A stretch of DNA of 5,740 bases, from NCBI GenBank assembly GCA_934249275.1, contig CAKQKT010000107.1:1-5740 (forward strand). The letters are read 5' to 3'. Every line of letters starts with the position of its first letter. Position 1 is the first letter of the stretch. Origin of the DNA: an uncultured Sutterella sp. (GTDB taxonomy: Bacteria > Pseudomonadota > Gammaproteobacteria > Burkholderiales > Burkholderiaceae_F). The notes beneath the pieces were generated by a model. It ran no database searches. It saw only the letters and a list, made by a program, of their open reading frames with translations, and was not told where the DNA came from. Shown one piece after another: positions 1 through 5,694 of this stretch. A program made the translations under genes and the position numbers.

Positions 1-60
1 AAGCTAAATAGTTGCCACTCTTATGATTTATAGGAATGATCGTTTGTCAAGTCTAAATGT
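1..60. other. A+T-rich segment of foreign composition abutting the truncated acyltransferase
   Basis: Nineteen of these 60 bases are G or C (about 32%), against a clearly G+C-rich remainder. All three forward frames carry stops here, and a TAA at 54-56 sits directly before the first ATG of the following reading frame. No part of it reads as the missing N-terminus of the acyltransferase. It could be the end of an insertion sequence, a rearrangement breakpoint or a misassembled contig end. I do not recognise a specific element and see no transposase, because only 60 bases are present. Confidence 0.55.
13..40 (+). promoter_or_regulatory. Weak candidate promoter reading into the ape genes
   Basis: TTGCCA at 13-18 matches five of six bases of the -35 consensus, and AATGAT at 35-40 matches four of six of the -10 consensus, with a 16-base spacer. 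If used, it would start transcription just before the truncated acyltransferase and read through the operon. A+T-rich DNA often yields such matches by chance, so this is only a possibility. Confidence 0.15.
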
Positions 61-545
61 GTAAGCGTTCGCCCTGGATGGACTGTCTTGTGAAGGCGTC
101 GCTCAGGCATAATTTCTTTCTCAAGCACGTGATTCGTGCGGCCGACTACATGTCGAACGACGGTTCGGCCGACACGCTTGACGAAATCGCCCGCCGTCTC
201 AAGGCCGGCGAAAACATTCTGATCTTTCCGGAAGGCACGCGCACGACGCCGGGCGTTCCGATCAAGCTTAAGCGCGGCGTCGCTCATGCGTCGCTTCGCA
301 CGGGATGCCCGCTTGCGGTCGTGCACATCAAGTGCTCGCACGCGTGGCTCACGAAGCAGATGGAATGGTATGAAATTCCGCCCGTGAAACCCTCGATCAC
401 GCTATCCTTCGAAGGCATGATCGAACCTCAGGCTTATGTAAGAGCCGGCGAGGAGGGCTTTTCGCTCGCCAGCCGCAGGCTCACCGAGGCCATGAGGCGC
501 GAGCTGCTCAAGGCTTCGGGCCGCGAGCACGAAATCGAAGGCTAA
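57..545 (+). CDS. 5'-truncated PlsC-type lysophospholipid acyltransferase of the APE cluster (ApeD-like)
   Basis: The 162-residue reading frame matches the C-terminal two thirds of 1-acylglycerol-3-phosphate acyltransferase-like proteins found at the start of APE operons. Visible are a CLVKASL segment (residues 10-16), an RAADYMSND segment (27-35), and the block III motif FPEGTRT (57-63), which binds the phosphate of the acceptor, followed by PG and a conserved KLKRGVA stretch (70-76). The catalytic HX4D block and the N-terminal membrane helix that should precede CLVKASL are absent. The ATG at 57 follows an in-frame TAA at 54-56 and lies where the sequence changes from A+T-rich to normal, so this start is probably accidental. 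Family members transfer acyl chains from ACP or CoA to a lipid hydroxyl; without the catalytic histidine this product should be inactive. It is either a broken gene or a gene cut by an assembly join. The coding remainder is intact and ends 37 bases before the first ACP. Confidence 0.8.
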   Translation: MCKRSPWMDCLVKASLRHNFFLKHVIRAADYMSNDGSADTLDEIARRLKAGENILIFPEGTRTTPGVPIKLKRGVAHASLRTGCPLAVVHIKCSHAWLTKQMEWYEIPPVKPSITLSFEGMIEPQAYVRAGEEGFSLASRRLTEAMRRELLKASGREHEIEG

Positions 546-582
546 AGATCAACAGAGATTTCCTGACCAAACGGATGCACTG

Positions 583-849
583 ATGAACAATCTGGAAAAC
601 GAAATCAAGGCCCTCATCATCGAGGCTCTCAATCTTGAGGACATGACGCCTGAAGAGATCGAAACCGACGCGCCGCTCTTCGGCGAAGGCCTCGGTCTTG
701 ACTCCATCGACGCGCTTGAACTCGGCCTCGCCGTCAAGAAGCGCTACGGCGTGAACCTCTCGGGCGAAACCGAAGAGGTGCGCAAGCACTTCAGCAGCGT
801 TGCCGCTCTCGCCGCCTTCATTCGCGAAAACTGCCCGGAAAAGAAGTAA
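583..849 (+). CDS. apeE: Acyl carrier protein, first of a tandem pair (ApeE-like)
   Basis: The 88-residue acidic protein is a full-length acyl carrier protein. The attachment motif GLDSIDALEL has Ser41 as the site for 4'-phosphopantetheine; the preceding LFGEGLGLDSID is typical of ACPs in APE and related type II polyketide systems. Helix I (about 4-17) and the helix III/IV region (about 62-83) are recognisable. In APE biosynthesis a carrier of this type holds the aryl starter or the growing polyene for the ketosynthases, ketoreductase and dehydratases in the cytosol. The start is the ATG at 583, with a weak GGA seven bases upstream. It lies 4 bases before the second ACP, which implies matched expression. 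Assignment to ApeE instead of ApeF rests on gene order. Confidence 0.9.
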   Translation: MNNLENEIKALIIEALNLEDMTPEEIETDAPLFGEGLGLDSIDALELGLAVKKRYGVNLSGETEEVRKHFSSVAALAAFIRENCPEKK

Positions 850-853
850 GAAA

Positions 854-1129
854 ATGCAGAAGACCTACACCAAGGAAGAACTGTTCGACGAAATCGTCCG
901 CGTGATGGGCGAGCTCTTTGAAGTCGATACGACGGGCGTCACCCGCGAAAGCCGCCTCGTTGAGGATCTTGATCTCGACAGCATCGACGCCGTCGACATG
1001 ATCGTGCATCTTCAGAACATGATCGGCCAGCGCATCAAGCCCGAGGCCTTCAAGTCTGTCCGAACCGTAGGCGACGTCGTCGACGTCATCTACGAGTTCT
1101 CTCAGAAGAACGACGAAGCCGGAAGCTGA
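854..1129 (+). CDS. apeF: Acyl carrier protein, second of a tandem pair (ApeF-like)
   Basis: The 91-residue protein has the carrier motif EDLDLDSIDAVDMIVHL, with Ser43 as the phosphopantetheine site. The frame is open upstream to an ATG at 800, but that would overlap the preceding ACP gene by 50 bases and add 18 residues with no homology to carriers. The ATG at 854 gives a normal N-terminus (MQKTYTKEELFDEI) and a 4-base gap, so I chose it. The protein differs clearly from its neighbour: a DLDLDS motif against GLGLDS, and a more basic helix III region (QRIKPEAFKSVRT). The two carriers therefore probably have separate roles, for example starter loading against chain extension, or delivery to the acyltransferases. 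Which carrier does which cannot be read from the sequence. Confidence 0.9.
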   Translation: MQKTYTKEELFDEIVRVMGELFEVDTTGVTRESRLVEDLDLDSIDAVDMIVHLQNMIGQRIKPEAFKSVRTVGDVVDVIYEFSQKNDEAGS

Positions 1130-1146
1130 TCGCCGGTGCGCCCCAT

Positions 1147-1713
1147 ATGACGGGCACGATTCTCAATGCGGTCACGGCCGCCGTCATGGCGGTCTGGCCG
1201 TTTTTCGTCCTTTACGCCGTCTCGAACGGCTTCATGACGCTTCTTCTTGCGGGGACCGCCTGCGTTCTCGGGGTGAGGCTCGTGCTCGCGCTTCTTGCGA
1301 AGACCGAAGCCGGCCGCCGCGGCCGCTGGCTGGCTGCCGCCGGACTGGTGCTCGTGGGACTTGCGACATTTCTTGACGAGGCCGACTGGGTGCTTTGGTA
1401 TCCGGTTCTCGTCAACGCGTCGCTCATGTCGATTTTCGGCGCATCGCTCGTTTCTGGCATGCCCGTCGTCGAGCGTCTTGCGCGCCTCGGCATGCGCGGA
1501 AAGCCCTTTCCGCCCGAGGCCGTCGCCTACACCCGCCGCGTGACGGCGGTCTGGTGCGGCTTCTTCGTCGTCAACGGCGGCATTGCCGTCGGCACGATTC
1601 TCTCCGGCGACCTGAAGCTCTGGGCTCTCTGGAACGGATGCCTGAGCTACGGCGCCATCGGCTGCCTCATGGGCGGCGAATATCTTTACCGGAAGCTTGT
1701 CAAGCATGTCTGA
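1147..1713 (+). CDS. Polytopic inner-membrane protein of the COG4648 type (ApeG-like)
   Basis: The 188-residue protein is strongly hydrophobic, with about six predicted membrane segments: roughly residues 7-26, 29-50, 61-76, 82-103, 133-153 and 157-178. A conserved cytosolic-loop signature, VERLARL followed by AYTRRVTAVWCGFFVVNG (107-144), and the LWYPVLVNASLM segment (83-94) mark it as the uncharacterised membrane family regularly found between the ACPs and the ligase in APE clusters. The biochemical role is unknown. A membrane scaffold for the cytosolic enzymes, or a part in lipid attachment or transfer, would fit its position. The ATG at 1147 follows the ACP stop by 17 bases and has no strong Shine-Dalgarno sequence. 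Its 3' end overlaps the ligase start by 8 bases. Confidence 0.82.
   Translation: MTGTILNAVTAAVMAVWPFFVLYAVSNGFMTLLLAGTACVLGVRLVLALLAKTEAGRRGRWLAAAGLVLVGLATFLDEADWVLWYPVLVNASLMSIFGASLVSGMPVVERLARLGMRGKPFPPEAVAYTRRVTAVWCGFFVVNGGIAVGTILSGDLKLWALWNGCLSYGAIGCLMGGEYLYRKLVKHV
1691..1695 (+). promoter_or_regulatory. Ribosome binding site deciding the ligase start
   Basis: GGAAG lies ten bases before the ATG at 1706. It is only one base from an in-frame TTG at 1697, too close to serve that codon, so it supports the ATG at 1706 as the ligase start. Confidence 0.5.
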
Positions 1714-3064
1714 AGTCGAGCGCTCTCCCATTGCCGGATGGCTTGAAGGCCGTCCCGATGCGCCTGCCGCATTCCACGCGGACGGCGCCGTCACGACTCG
1801 CTCGGAATTCGCGAGAAGGACGGCCTGCGCGGCTCGTGCCTGCGCCGGACTTCCTGCGGGATCTCGCATTGCAATCGAGGCCGCCGGCCCGCATGACTTG
1901 GCCGTGCTTTTTTCGGCCGTTCTCTGGTCGGGCTGCGTGCCGATTCTCTTTGCCGGACGCGGCGCACAGTATGAAGTGCTCGCAGGCGAGTTCGACGCCG
2001 TCCTGACGACCGATCCTGTCAAAACCTTCACAAAGCCCGCGCTTCGGGCCGACATGAATGCCGAGCCCGCGCTCGCCGGCAGCCTGAAGGCGCCCGAGGC
2101 GGAAAGGCCGCTCATTCTCTTTACGTCCGGGTCTTCGGGCATTCCGAAGCGCATCGTCAAGACCGTGGGCCTCATGAGCCGCGAGGCCGAAATTACCTGC
2201 AGGCTCTTCGGCCGCTTTCTTGACGGCGCCGTGATTTGTCCTACCGTCGACCCGAGGCACCTCTACGGCCTCACCTTCGCCGTCTGGATGGCCATGACGT
2301 CCGCGACGCCCGTGGCCGATGCGCGAACGGTCTATCAGGAGCAGCTCCTCGGGTGGAATCGGCCGGTTGCGCTCGTGACGACGCCTACCTTCATGCGCAT
2401 GCTCGACACGGCGCTTGCCAAGCCCCACATCGCCTTCTGCCTCTCGGCGGCGGGCGTTCTCGACGAAGAGGCGCTTGCCCGCATGCACGGCTGGGCCGGC
2501 TGTGCGGTTCACGAAATCTACGGGAGCACGGAAACCGGCGTCGTTGCCTCGAGAAGGCACGATGGAGGAATCCTGAACCCGGACTGGAACCTGATCGACG
2601 AGGGAACGCTTGAGGAGACGCCCGAAGGCTGGCGCCTTGCGTCGCCCCTTCTGCCCGGCGGGACCATGCTCCTTGACGACAGGCTCGCGCTGTCGTCCGA
2701 TCATGTCTTCAGGCTTCTGGGCCGCCGGGACCGCATCGTCAAGATCGGCGAAGTGCGTCTGTCGCTCACCGAAATCGAACGCGCCGTGAAGGAGGCCTTC
2801 GGCCTTGAGGCGCGCGTTTTGCCCGTGAGGCAGGCCGGCCGCACCGTGATCGGCGCGGTGGTCTGCGAGCGGGCGTCGCCGGGCTGGACGGGCCGCTGCC
2901 CCAACCGCATCGAAACGACGGCGGGTCTTGCCGGCAGGCTGGATCCGCTTGCTCGTCCGCGCCTCTGGCGCCACGTGTCCGACTGGCCGACGGACGCCCA
3001 GGGCAAGGTGGTCGTGCCGATGCTTGCGGAACTTTTTCAAACTAAGGAAACTCACAATGGCTGA
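1706..3064 (+). CDS. apeH: Acyl-adenylate-forming ligase / acyl-ACP synthetase (ApeH-like)
   Basis: The 452-residue protein belongs to the ANL (AMP-binding) superfamily. The P-loop core motif LFTSGSSGIPKR spans residues 138-149, the adenine-binding motif EIYGSTETG spans 270-278, and the hinge region GRRDRIVKI spans 339-347. A C-terminal DAQGK motif places the probable catalytic lysine at K434. It is shorter than typical acyl-CoA ligases (about 500-600 residues) because of a compact N-terminal part, as in other APE ligases. The family activates an aromatic acid, such as a 4-hydroxybenzoate-type starter, with ATP and loads it on the phosphopantetheine arm of the cluster ACP; the exact starter cannot be read here. 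The ATG at 1706 is preferred over an in-frame TTG at 1697 because of the GGAAG at 1691-1695. It overlaps the upstream membrane gene by 8 bases and the downstream dehydratase by 8 bases. Confidence 0.9.
   Translation: MSEVERSPIAGWLEGRPDAPAAFHADGAVTTRSEFARRTACAARACAGLPAGSRIAIEAAGPHDLAVLFSAVLWSGCVPILFAGRGAQYEVLAGEFDAVLTTDPVKTFTKPALRADMNAEPALAGSLKAPEAERPLILFTSGSSGIPKRIVKTVGLMSREAEITCRLFGRFLDGAVICPTVDPRHLYGLTFAVWMAMTSATPVADARTVYQEQLLGWNRPVALVTTPTFMRMLDTALAKPHIAFCLSAAGVLDEEALARMHGWAGCAVHEIYGSTETGVVASRRHDGGILNPDWNLIDEGTLEETPEGWRLASPLLPGGTMLLDDRLALSSDHVFRLLGRRDRIVKIGEVRLSLTEIERAVKEAFGLEARVLPVRQAGRTVIGAVVCERASPGWTGRCPNRIETTAGLAGRLDPLARPRLWRHVSDWPTDAQGKVVVPMLAELFQTKETHNG
3044..3048 (+). promoter_or_regulatory. 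Ribosome binding site deciding the dehydratase start
   Basis: AAGGA lies eight bases before the ATG at 3057, inside the end of the ligase gene. The dehydratase frame is open upstream to 2928, but only the ATG at 3057 has this well-placed site and yields a family-sized product. Confidence 0.6.
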
Positions 3065-3428
3065 CGATCTGCAGAGTGCAGTAGAAGTGCTTGCCAAAAC
3101 CGAATCCTCGCTTGAGGCGAGGCTTGTTCTCAAGGAAGGCATGTCCGTTTTCGAGGGCCATTTCCCGACGCTCGCGATTCTGCCGGGCGTTGTGCAGCTC
3201 AATCTCGTCGAGACGCTTGCCGCCCAATGGTGCGGCCGTGCGCTTCGCATCGCTTCGATTCCGCAGATGAAGTTCACGATCCCGCTTCGTCCGGGCGATG
3301 CCGTTCTGGTGAAGCTCGGCTTCAAGCCGGGCGAGTCCGACATCGTCTGCACGTTTGCGCTCGAGAAGGAAAAGCCCGAGGGCGCCGTGCCCGCAAGCCG
3401 CGGCCGCATCGTCTTTGTTTTCAAGTAA
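3057..3428 (+). CDS. apeI: FabZ-like hot-dog 3-hydroxyacyl-ACP dehydratase (ApeI-like)
   Basis: The 123-residue protein is a single hot-dog domain. The motif FEGHFP (residues 32-37) carries the expected active-site His35, followed by ILPGVVQL (41-48); the later PQMKFTIPLRPGD stretch matches the substrate-channel strand of FabZ/FabA relatives. In APE biosynthesis this type of enzyme dehydrates 3-hydroxyacyl-ACP after each elongation and reduction, creating the conjugated double bonds. Characterised ApeI proteins act together with a second hot-dog protein, ApeP, which is not in this window. The start at 3057 overlaps the ligase stop by 8 bases. One oddity is that the position where FabZ or FabA has its catalytic Glu or Asp, five residues after the glycine of PGV, holds Asn49; Glu52 is nearby. 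This may be a family trait. Confidence 0.87.
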   Translation: MADDLQSAVEVLAKTESSLEARLVLKEGMSVFEGHFPTLAILPGVVQLNLVETLAAQWCGRALRIASIPQMKFTIPLRPGDAVLVKLGFKPGESDIVCTFALEKEKPEGAVPASRGRIVFVFK

Positions 3429-3431
3429 TTC

Positions 3432-3435
3432 AGGA
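3432..3435 (+). promoter_or_regulatory. Ribosome binding site of the glycosyltransferase
   Basis: AGGA lies nine bases before the ATG at 3445. The reading frame is open further upstream, to an ATG at 3355 inside the dehydratase gene. The site and the FRPVVIIPCRN N-terminus, typical of the family, decide for 3445. Confidence 0.5.
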
Positions 3436-3444
3436 ACGGACGCC

Positions 3445-4197
3445 ATGACCGACTTTCGCCCGGTTGTCATCATTCCCTGCCGAAACCACGGGCTCACTCT
3501 TGAGCGCGTGCTCGACGGCCTCAAGCCCCTCGGCCTGCCCGTCGTCGTGATCGACGACGCGAGCGACGAGGAGAGCGCCCGCGAGCTCGACCGCCTGGCC
3601 GCCATCCGTCCCGAGATGACGCTGCTGCGCCATGACGTCAACAAGGGGAAGGGCGGTGCGCTGCTGACCGGCTTCAAGCATGTCGAGGCGCTCGGCTTCA
3701 CGCACGCGCTTCAGGTCGACGCCGACGGCCAGCACGATCTGGCCGACGCGCCCGTGCTTCTGGAAAACGCCCGCCGGCGTCCCCGCACGCTCTGGTCCGC
3801 GCGTCCGCTTTACGACGAGTCCGTTCCGAAGAAGCGCCTCATCGGCCGCTACGTCACGCACGCATGGGTCTGGATCGAGACGCTGAGCTTCGAGATCGTC
3901 GACAGCATGTGCGGATTCCGCGTCTATCCGATCAAGGAGACGATGGAGATTTTCAGGACGCGCAAGGTCGGCCTCTTCATGGACTTCGACTGCGAGATCA
4001 TGGTGCGCCTTTACTGGCTGGGCCTCCCGGTGCGCTTCATCAAGAGCAGAGTGATTTATCCCGAAGACGGACGCTCGAACTTCCGCATGTGGGAGGACAA
4101 CATCCGCATCTCCAAGATGCACACGCGCCTTTGCATCGAAAGTCCGCTCTGGTGGCCCAACCGCATCCGCAGACTCTTTCGCCGCGAAGAGGATTGA
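3445..4197 (+). CDS. Family 2 glycosyltransferase of the APE cluster (stand-alone N-terminal half of ApeJ)
   Basis: The 250-residue protein is a GT-A fold glycosyltransferase. The N-terminal VVIIPCRN strand (7-14), the nucleotide-binding VIDDASDEES (35-44), a conserved NKGKGGAL (66-73) and the metal-binding DxD motif within QVDADGQHD (D92 and D94) are all present. The SMCGFRVY segment and the FDCEIMVRLYWLGLPV segment are typical of the dolichyl-phosphate-mannose-synthase-like subgroup. There is no membrane helix, but the C-terminus is basic (NRIRRLFRRE), which could favour membrane contact. It probably transfers a sugar to the polyene or its lipid carrier; donor and acceptor are unknown. In the APE clusters I recall, this domain is fused to a LpxL-like acyltransferase. 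Here a TGA at 4195-4197 separates the two, with one base between stop and next start. Confidence 0.87.
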   Translation: MTDFRPVVIIPCRNHGLTLERVLDGLKPLGLPVVVIDDASDEESARELDRLAAIRPEMTLLRHDVNKGKGGALLTGFKHVEALGFTHALQVDADGQHDLADAPVLLENARRRPRTLWSARPLYDESVPKKRLIGRYVTHAWVWIETLSFEIVDSMCGFRVYPIKETMEIFRTRKVGLFMDFDCEIMVRLYWLGLPVRFIKSRVIYPEDGRSNFRMWEDNIRISKMHTRLCIESPLWWPNRIRRLFRREED

Positions 4198-4198
4198 G

Positions 4199-5173
4199 AT
4201 GACGAACGCCTCTCAAAACGAACGTTCCGAACACTGGAGCACCACGCCCGAGCGACGCGGCATGTGGGGCCTGAAGCTCCTCTGGGAGCTCTACCGCCTC
4301 GGCGGCCGTCCGCTCTTCACGCTCATCGGCGCGCCTGTGGCGCTCGTATTCTGGCTGACCGGCACCCGCGCCCGAAAGGCGAGCGAAAAGTTTCTTTCGC
4401 GCGTTGCCGAGCGACGCGAGTCGCTGGGAATGCCGCCTGTCAAGGTGTCGGGCTTCACGCACTTCCGCGCCTTCGCAATGAGCATGCTCGACCGTCTGGC
4501 CGCCTGGGCGGGCGATCTGAAGCTTGCCCGCGACGTCGACTTCGCGGACGAGGAGAGCAGGCGTCTTTTGTGCGAGCCCACGCCCGACGGCAAGGGGCGG
4601 CTGGTTCTCGTTTCTCATATCGGCGTGGCCGAGGCAACCCGCGCGCTTGCGCAGCATGACCGCGCCGTGCCGGTCTGGGCGCTGGTGTTCGACCGTCATG
4701 CACCGCGATTCAAGGCAATGCTCGAGTCCGTCGCGCCCGACGCTTCGCGTCATGTGATCGCCGTCGATCAGCTGGGCGTCGAGACCGCCTCGATGCTTCA
4801 GGACGCAATCGCCCGCGGCGAATGGGTCGCCATCGCCGCCGACCGCACGCCCAACGATGCGCTCACCCGGTCCGACCGATCGGTGACGGCGGACTTCATG
4901 GGGCACAAGGCGCCGTTTCCGGCCGGCCCCTTCATTCTGGCTTCGCTTTTGAAGTGCGGCGTCGTGACGCTCTTTGCCGTAAGAAGAGGCAATCGCATTC
5001 TCATCAAGTGCCGTCCCTTTGCGGACGAGGTGAGGCTGCCGAGGCGCGGCCGCGAGCCCGAGCTCGAGCGCTTGGCGGGACTCTGGTCGGAGCGTCTTGA
5101 GGCGGAAGCTCTCGAGCATCCCGCCCAGTGGTTCAATTTCTACGATTTCTGGCACGAGGAGGAGAAGTCGTGA
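4199..5173 (+). CDS. LpxL/HtrB-like acyltransferase of the APE cluster (stand-alone C-terminal half of ApeJ)
   Basis: The 324-residue protein resembles the LPLAT/lauroyl-acyltransferase family (COG4261 type). The WELYRLGGRPLFTLIG start and a hydrophobic stretch at about 38-54 look like the usual membrane-anchoring N-terminus. SHIGVAEATR supplies an HX4E active site (H140 and E145), and ADRTPND about 70-80 residues later matches the family's second block. Relatives acylate lipid A precursors from acyl-ACP. In APE clusters the enzyme is thought to join a fatty or aryl-polyene acyl chain to the lipid anchor, but this is inferred. The ATG at 4199 has an AGAGGA at 4188-4193. Its start lies one base after the glycosyltransferase stop, and its TGA overlaps the next gene's GTG by four bases (GTGA). 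Confidence 0.87.
   Translation: MTNASQNERSEHWSTTPERRGMWGLKLLWELYRLGGRPLFTLIGAPVALVFWLTGTRARKASEKFLSRVAERRESLGMPPVKVSGFTHFRAFAMSMLDRLAAWAGDLKLARDVDFADEESRRLLCEPTPDGKGRLVLVSHIGVAEATRALAQHDRAVPVWALVFDRHAPRFKAMLESVAPDASRHVIAVDQLGVETASMLQDAIARGEWVAIAADRTPNDALTRSDRSVTADFMGHKAPFPAGPFILASLLKCGVVTLFAVRRGNRILIKCRPFADEVRLPRRGREPELERLAGLWSERLEAEALEHPAQWFNFYDFWHEEEKS
5157..5162 (+). promoter_or_regulatory. Strong ribosome binding site of the LolA-like gene
   Basis: AGGAGG, a perfect anti-16S core, ends seven bases before the GTG at 5170. It fixes a GTG start that yields a clean signal peptide. The in-frame ATG at 5128 would place 14 residues of acyltransferase-overlapping sequence before the signal peptide and is rejected. 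Confidence 0.75.
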
Positions 5174-5694
5174 TTAGATTTTTCAAGAAGTTCGCGGTTG
5201 CCTTTCTTGCCGCGCTCTTTCTCACCTTCGTCTGGTTCAAGACGGCCGCGGCCGCCGATGCGGACGGCATGACGCGTCTTGAGGCGCTCGCCAAGCGCCT
5301 GAACGATTTTTCGACGCTTGAGGCGGACTTCACCCAGAAGCGCACGCTCGGCGCCACGGGCCGCACGCTTACAAGCACGGGTTCCCTGACCGTGACGCAC
5401 GACGGCGCGTTCACATGGATTCAGAAGACGCCCTTCGTGCAGACCGTTGCGCTCAAGGACGGCGCCTTCACGATTCGCTATGAGGATGAGGCGCCCGAGG
5501 TGATGACCGAGGAAAGTCATCCGGCGGTGCTCTCCGCCGCAAGACTCCTGGTGTCCGTCGTGAGGCTCGATGCGCCGGCGCTGGTCGACGCCTTTGAATT
5601 CACGTTGGATGGGGCGGAAAAGAAGAACGATGCCTGGACGATCGTGCTGCGTCCCAAGGACGCAAATCTTGGCTCTTCCGACTTTTTGGGGTAA
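5170..5694 (+). CDS. Secreted LolA-like outer-membrane lipoprotein carrier homologue (ApeL-like), 3' end possibly frameshifted
   Basis: As it stands the gene encodes 174 residues. Residues 1-29 form a signal peptide: a basic start (RFFKK), a hydrophobic core at 8-23 and an AAAA cleavage region, with no lipobox cysteine. The mature part has LolA-type features: ADFTQKRTL (52-60), a GSLTVTHDGAFTWIQKTPF stretch, and a late WTIVLRPKD strand. LolA carries lipoproteins across the periplasm; the APE member probably carries the lipid-linked polyene or intermediate to the outer membrane. The expected last strand and C-terminal tail after LRPKD are missing. A T5G4 run at 5683-5691 lies just before the TAA at 5692-5694. 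Dropping one G gives 16 more codons to the window edge, ending in a plausible SELALEKET strand. So this may be a frameshift, by mutation or sequencing error, not a natural end. Confidence 0.82.
   Translation: MIRFFKKFAVAFLAALFLTFVWFKTAAAADADGMTRLEALAKRLNDFSTLEADFTQKRTLGATGRTLTSTGSLTVTHDGAFTWIQKTPFVQTVALKDGAFTIRYEDEAPEVMTEESHPAVLSAARLLVSVVRLDAPALVDAFEFTLDGAEKKNDAWTIVLRPKDANLGSSDFLG

Noticed and set aside
800..853. N-terminal extension of the second ACP from an ATG at 800
   Set aside because: It would overlap the first ACP by 50 bases and add residues unlike any carrier; the ATG at 854 gives a normal ACP.
1070..1091. Repeated GACGTCGTC-like units resembling a direct repeat
   Set aside because: They encode the GDVVDVI helix of the second ACP and reflect repeated Asp-Val codons, not a separate element.
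1102..2175. A 357-residue open frame on the minus strand opposite the membrane protein and ligase
   Set aside because: It is low-complexity, Arg-, Ala- and Gly-rich and overlaps two real genes, so it is a composition shadow.
1700..3424. A 574-residue open frame on the minus strand opposite the ligase and dehydratase
   Set aside because: Its product is rich in Arg, Gly, Ala and His with no recognisable domain, and it lies opposite two well-recognised genes. Long antisense frames are common in G+C-rich coding DNA.
4040..5155. A 371-residue open frame on the minus strand opposite the LpxL-like acyltransferase
   Set aside because: It has no motifs or ribosome binding site, and the + strand frame has clear family motifs throughout.
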